The notes under the pieces were generated by a model. The model ran no database searches. It was given only the letters and a program-made list of their open reading frames with translations, and had not been told where the DNA came from. Below are positions 7,054 through 7,125 of a stretch of 7,125 nucleotides of DNA, in pieces; position 1 is the first letter of the stretch, and each line of letters begins with the position of its first letter. Location: positions 1-7,125 of the forward strand of contig JAUVIY010000135.1 in assembly GCA_030592625.1 (NCBI GenBank). Direction: 5' to 3'. This DNA is from Spirochaeta sp. (GTDB lineage Bacteria > Spirochaetota > Spirochaetia > DSM-2461). Made by a program: the position numbers and the translations under genes.

Positions 7054-7125
7054 CGGGCTGTAGCGCAGGGGGAGCGCGCCTCGTTCGGGACGAGGAGGCC
7101 GTCAGTTCAAATCTGACCAGCCCGA
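7054..7125 (+). tRNA. tRNA-Pro (anticodon CGG), cut by the window edge before CCA
   Basis: Reads the Pro codon CCG. Acceptor CGGGCTG (7054-7060) pairs perfectly with CAGCCCG (7118-7124). The D stem is GCGC/GCGC, the anticodon stem CCTCG/CGAGG with loop TTCGGGA (CGG at 7086-7088), and the T arm GTCAG/CTGAC with loop TTCAAAT. The C1-G72 pair and A discriminator (7125) are characteristic of bacterial tRNA-Pro. The window ends at the discriminator, so an encoded CCA, if any, is outside. It lies three bases after tRNA-Asp and is probably co-transcribed with it. Confidence 0.95.

Noticed and set aside
6922..7116. Open frame of 64 codons on the plus strand across the tRNA genes
   Set aside because: It is covered by two clear cloverleaf tRNAs and has no ribosome-binding site, so it is a chance open frame.
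1..7125. Mobile element, CRISPR array, phage or defence system
   Set aside because: There are no direct repeats with spacers, terminal repeats, transposase or integrase motifs, and the gene set is housekeeping and envelope quality control. A tRNA end can serve as an integration site, but the sequence beyond tRNA-Pro is not in the window.

Overview
The window looks like ordinary chromosomal housekeeping and envelope sequence from a Gram-negative-type, probably flagellated bacterium. The best guess is the Spirochaetota (Spirochaeta/Treponema relatives). The reasons are a DUF115/MptE-like protein of the kind common in that phylum, paired with a membrane-anchored SurA/PpiD-like foldase, plus a lipoprotein HtrA-like protease and moderate GC. 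This placement is inference; no rRNA or other phylogenetic marker was searched.

Layout. (1) Bases 1-1749, plus strand: the 3' part of a lipoprotein serine protease of the HtrA/Deg type with an intact His-Asp-Ser triad and two PDZ-like domains. Its start lies left of the window. (2) 1812-3626, plus: lepA (elongation factor 4), full length. Its promoter places the predicted transcription start on the start codon. (3) 3627-3683: short convergent spacer with a hairpin and T-run oriented to terminate the minus-strand operon. (4) 6834-3684, minus: a two-gene operon. It comprises a signal-anchored SurA_N/PpiC-type periplasmic foldase (first gene) and a DUF115/MptE-like protein (second gene), separated by one base and probably translationally coupled. 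(5) 6835-6973: divergent intergenic region with a candidate promoter for each side. The two -35 boxes form a perfect 7-bp inverted repeat. (6) 6974-7125, plus: tandem tRNA-Asp(GTC) and tRNA-Pro(CGG), the latter reaching the discriminator base exactly at the right edge.

How the parts fit. The protease and the PpiD-like protein both belong to envelope protein quality control. The DUF115 protein is plausibly a sugar-transfer or surface-modification enzyme. LepA is a ribosomal GTPase. No mobile element, CRISPR array, phage gene or obviously novel multi-gene system is visible. The items most worth a second look are regulatory: the probable leaderless start of lepA, the strong hairpin just after the DUF115 start codon, and the loss of both conserved parvulin histidines in the PpiC domain.
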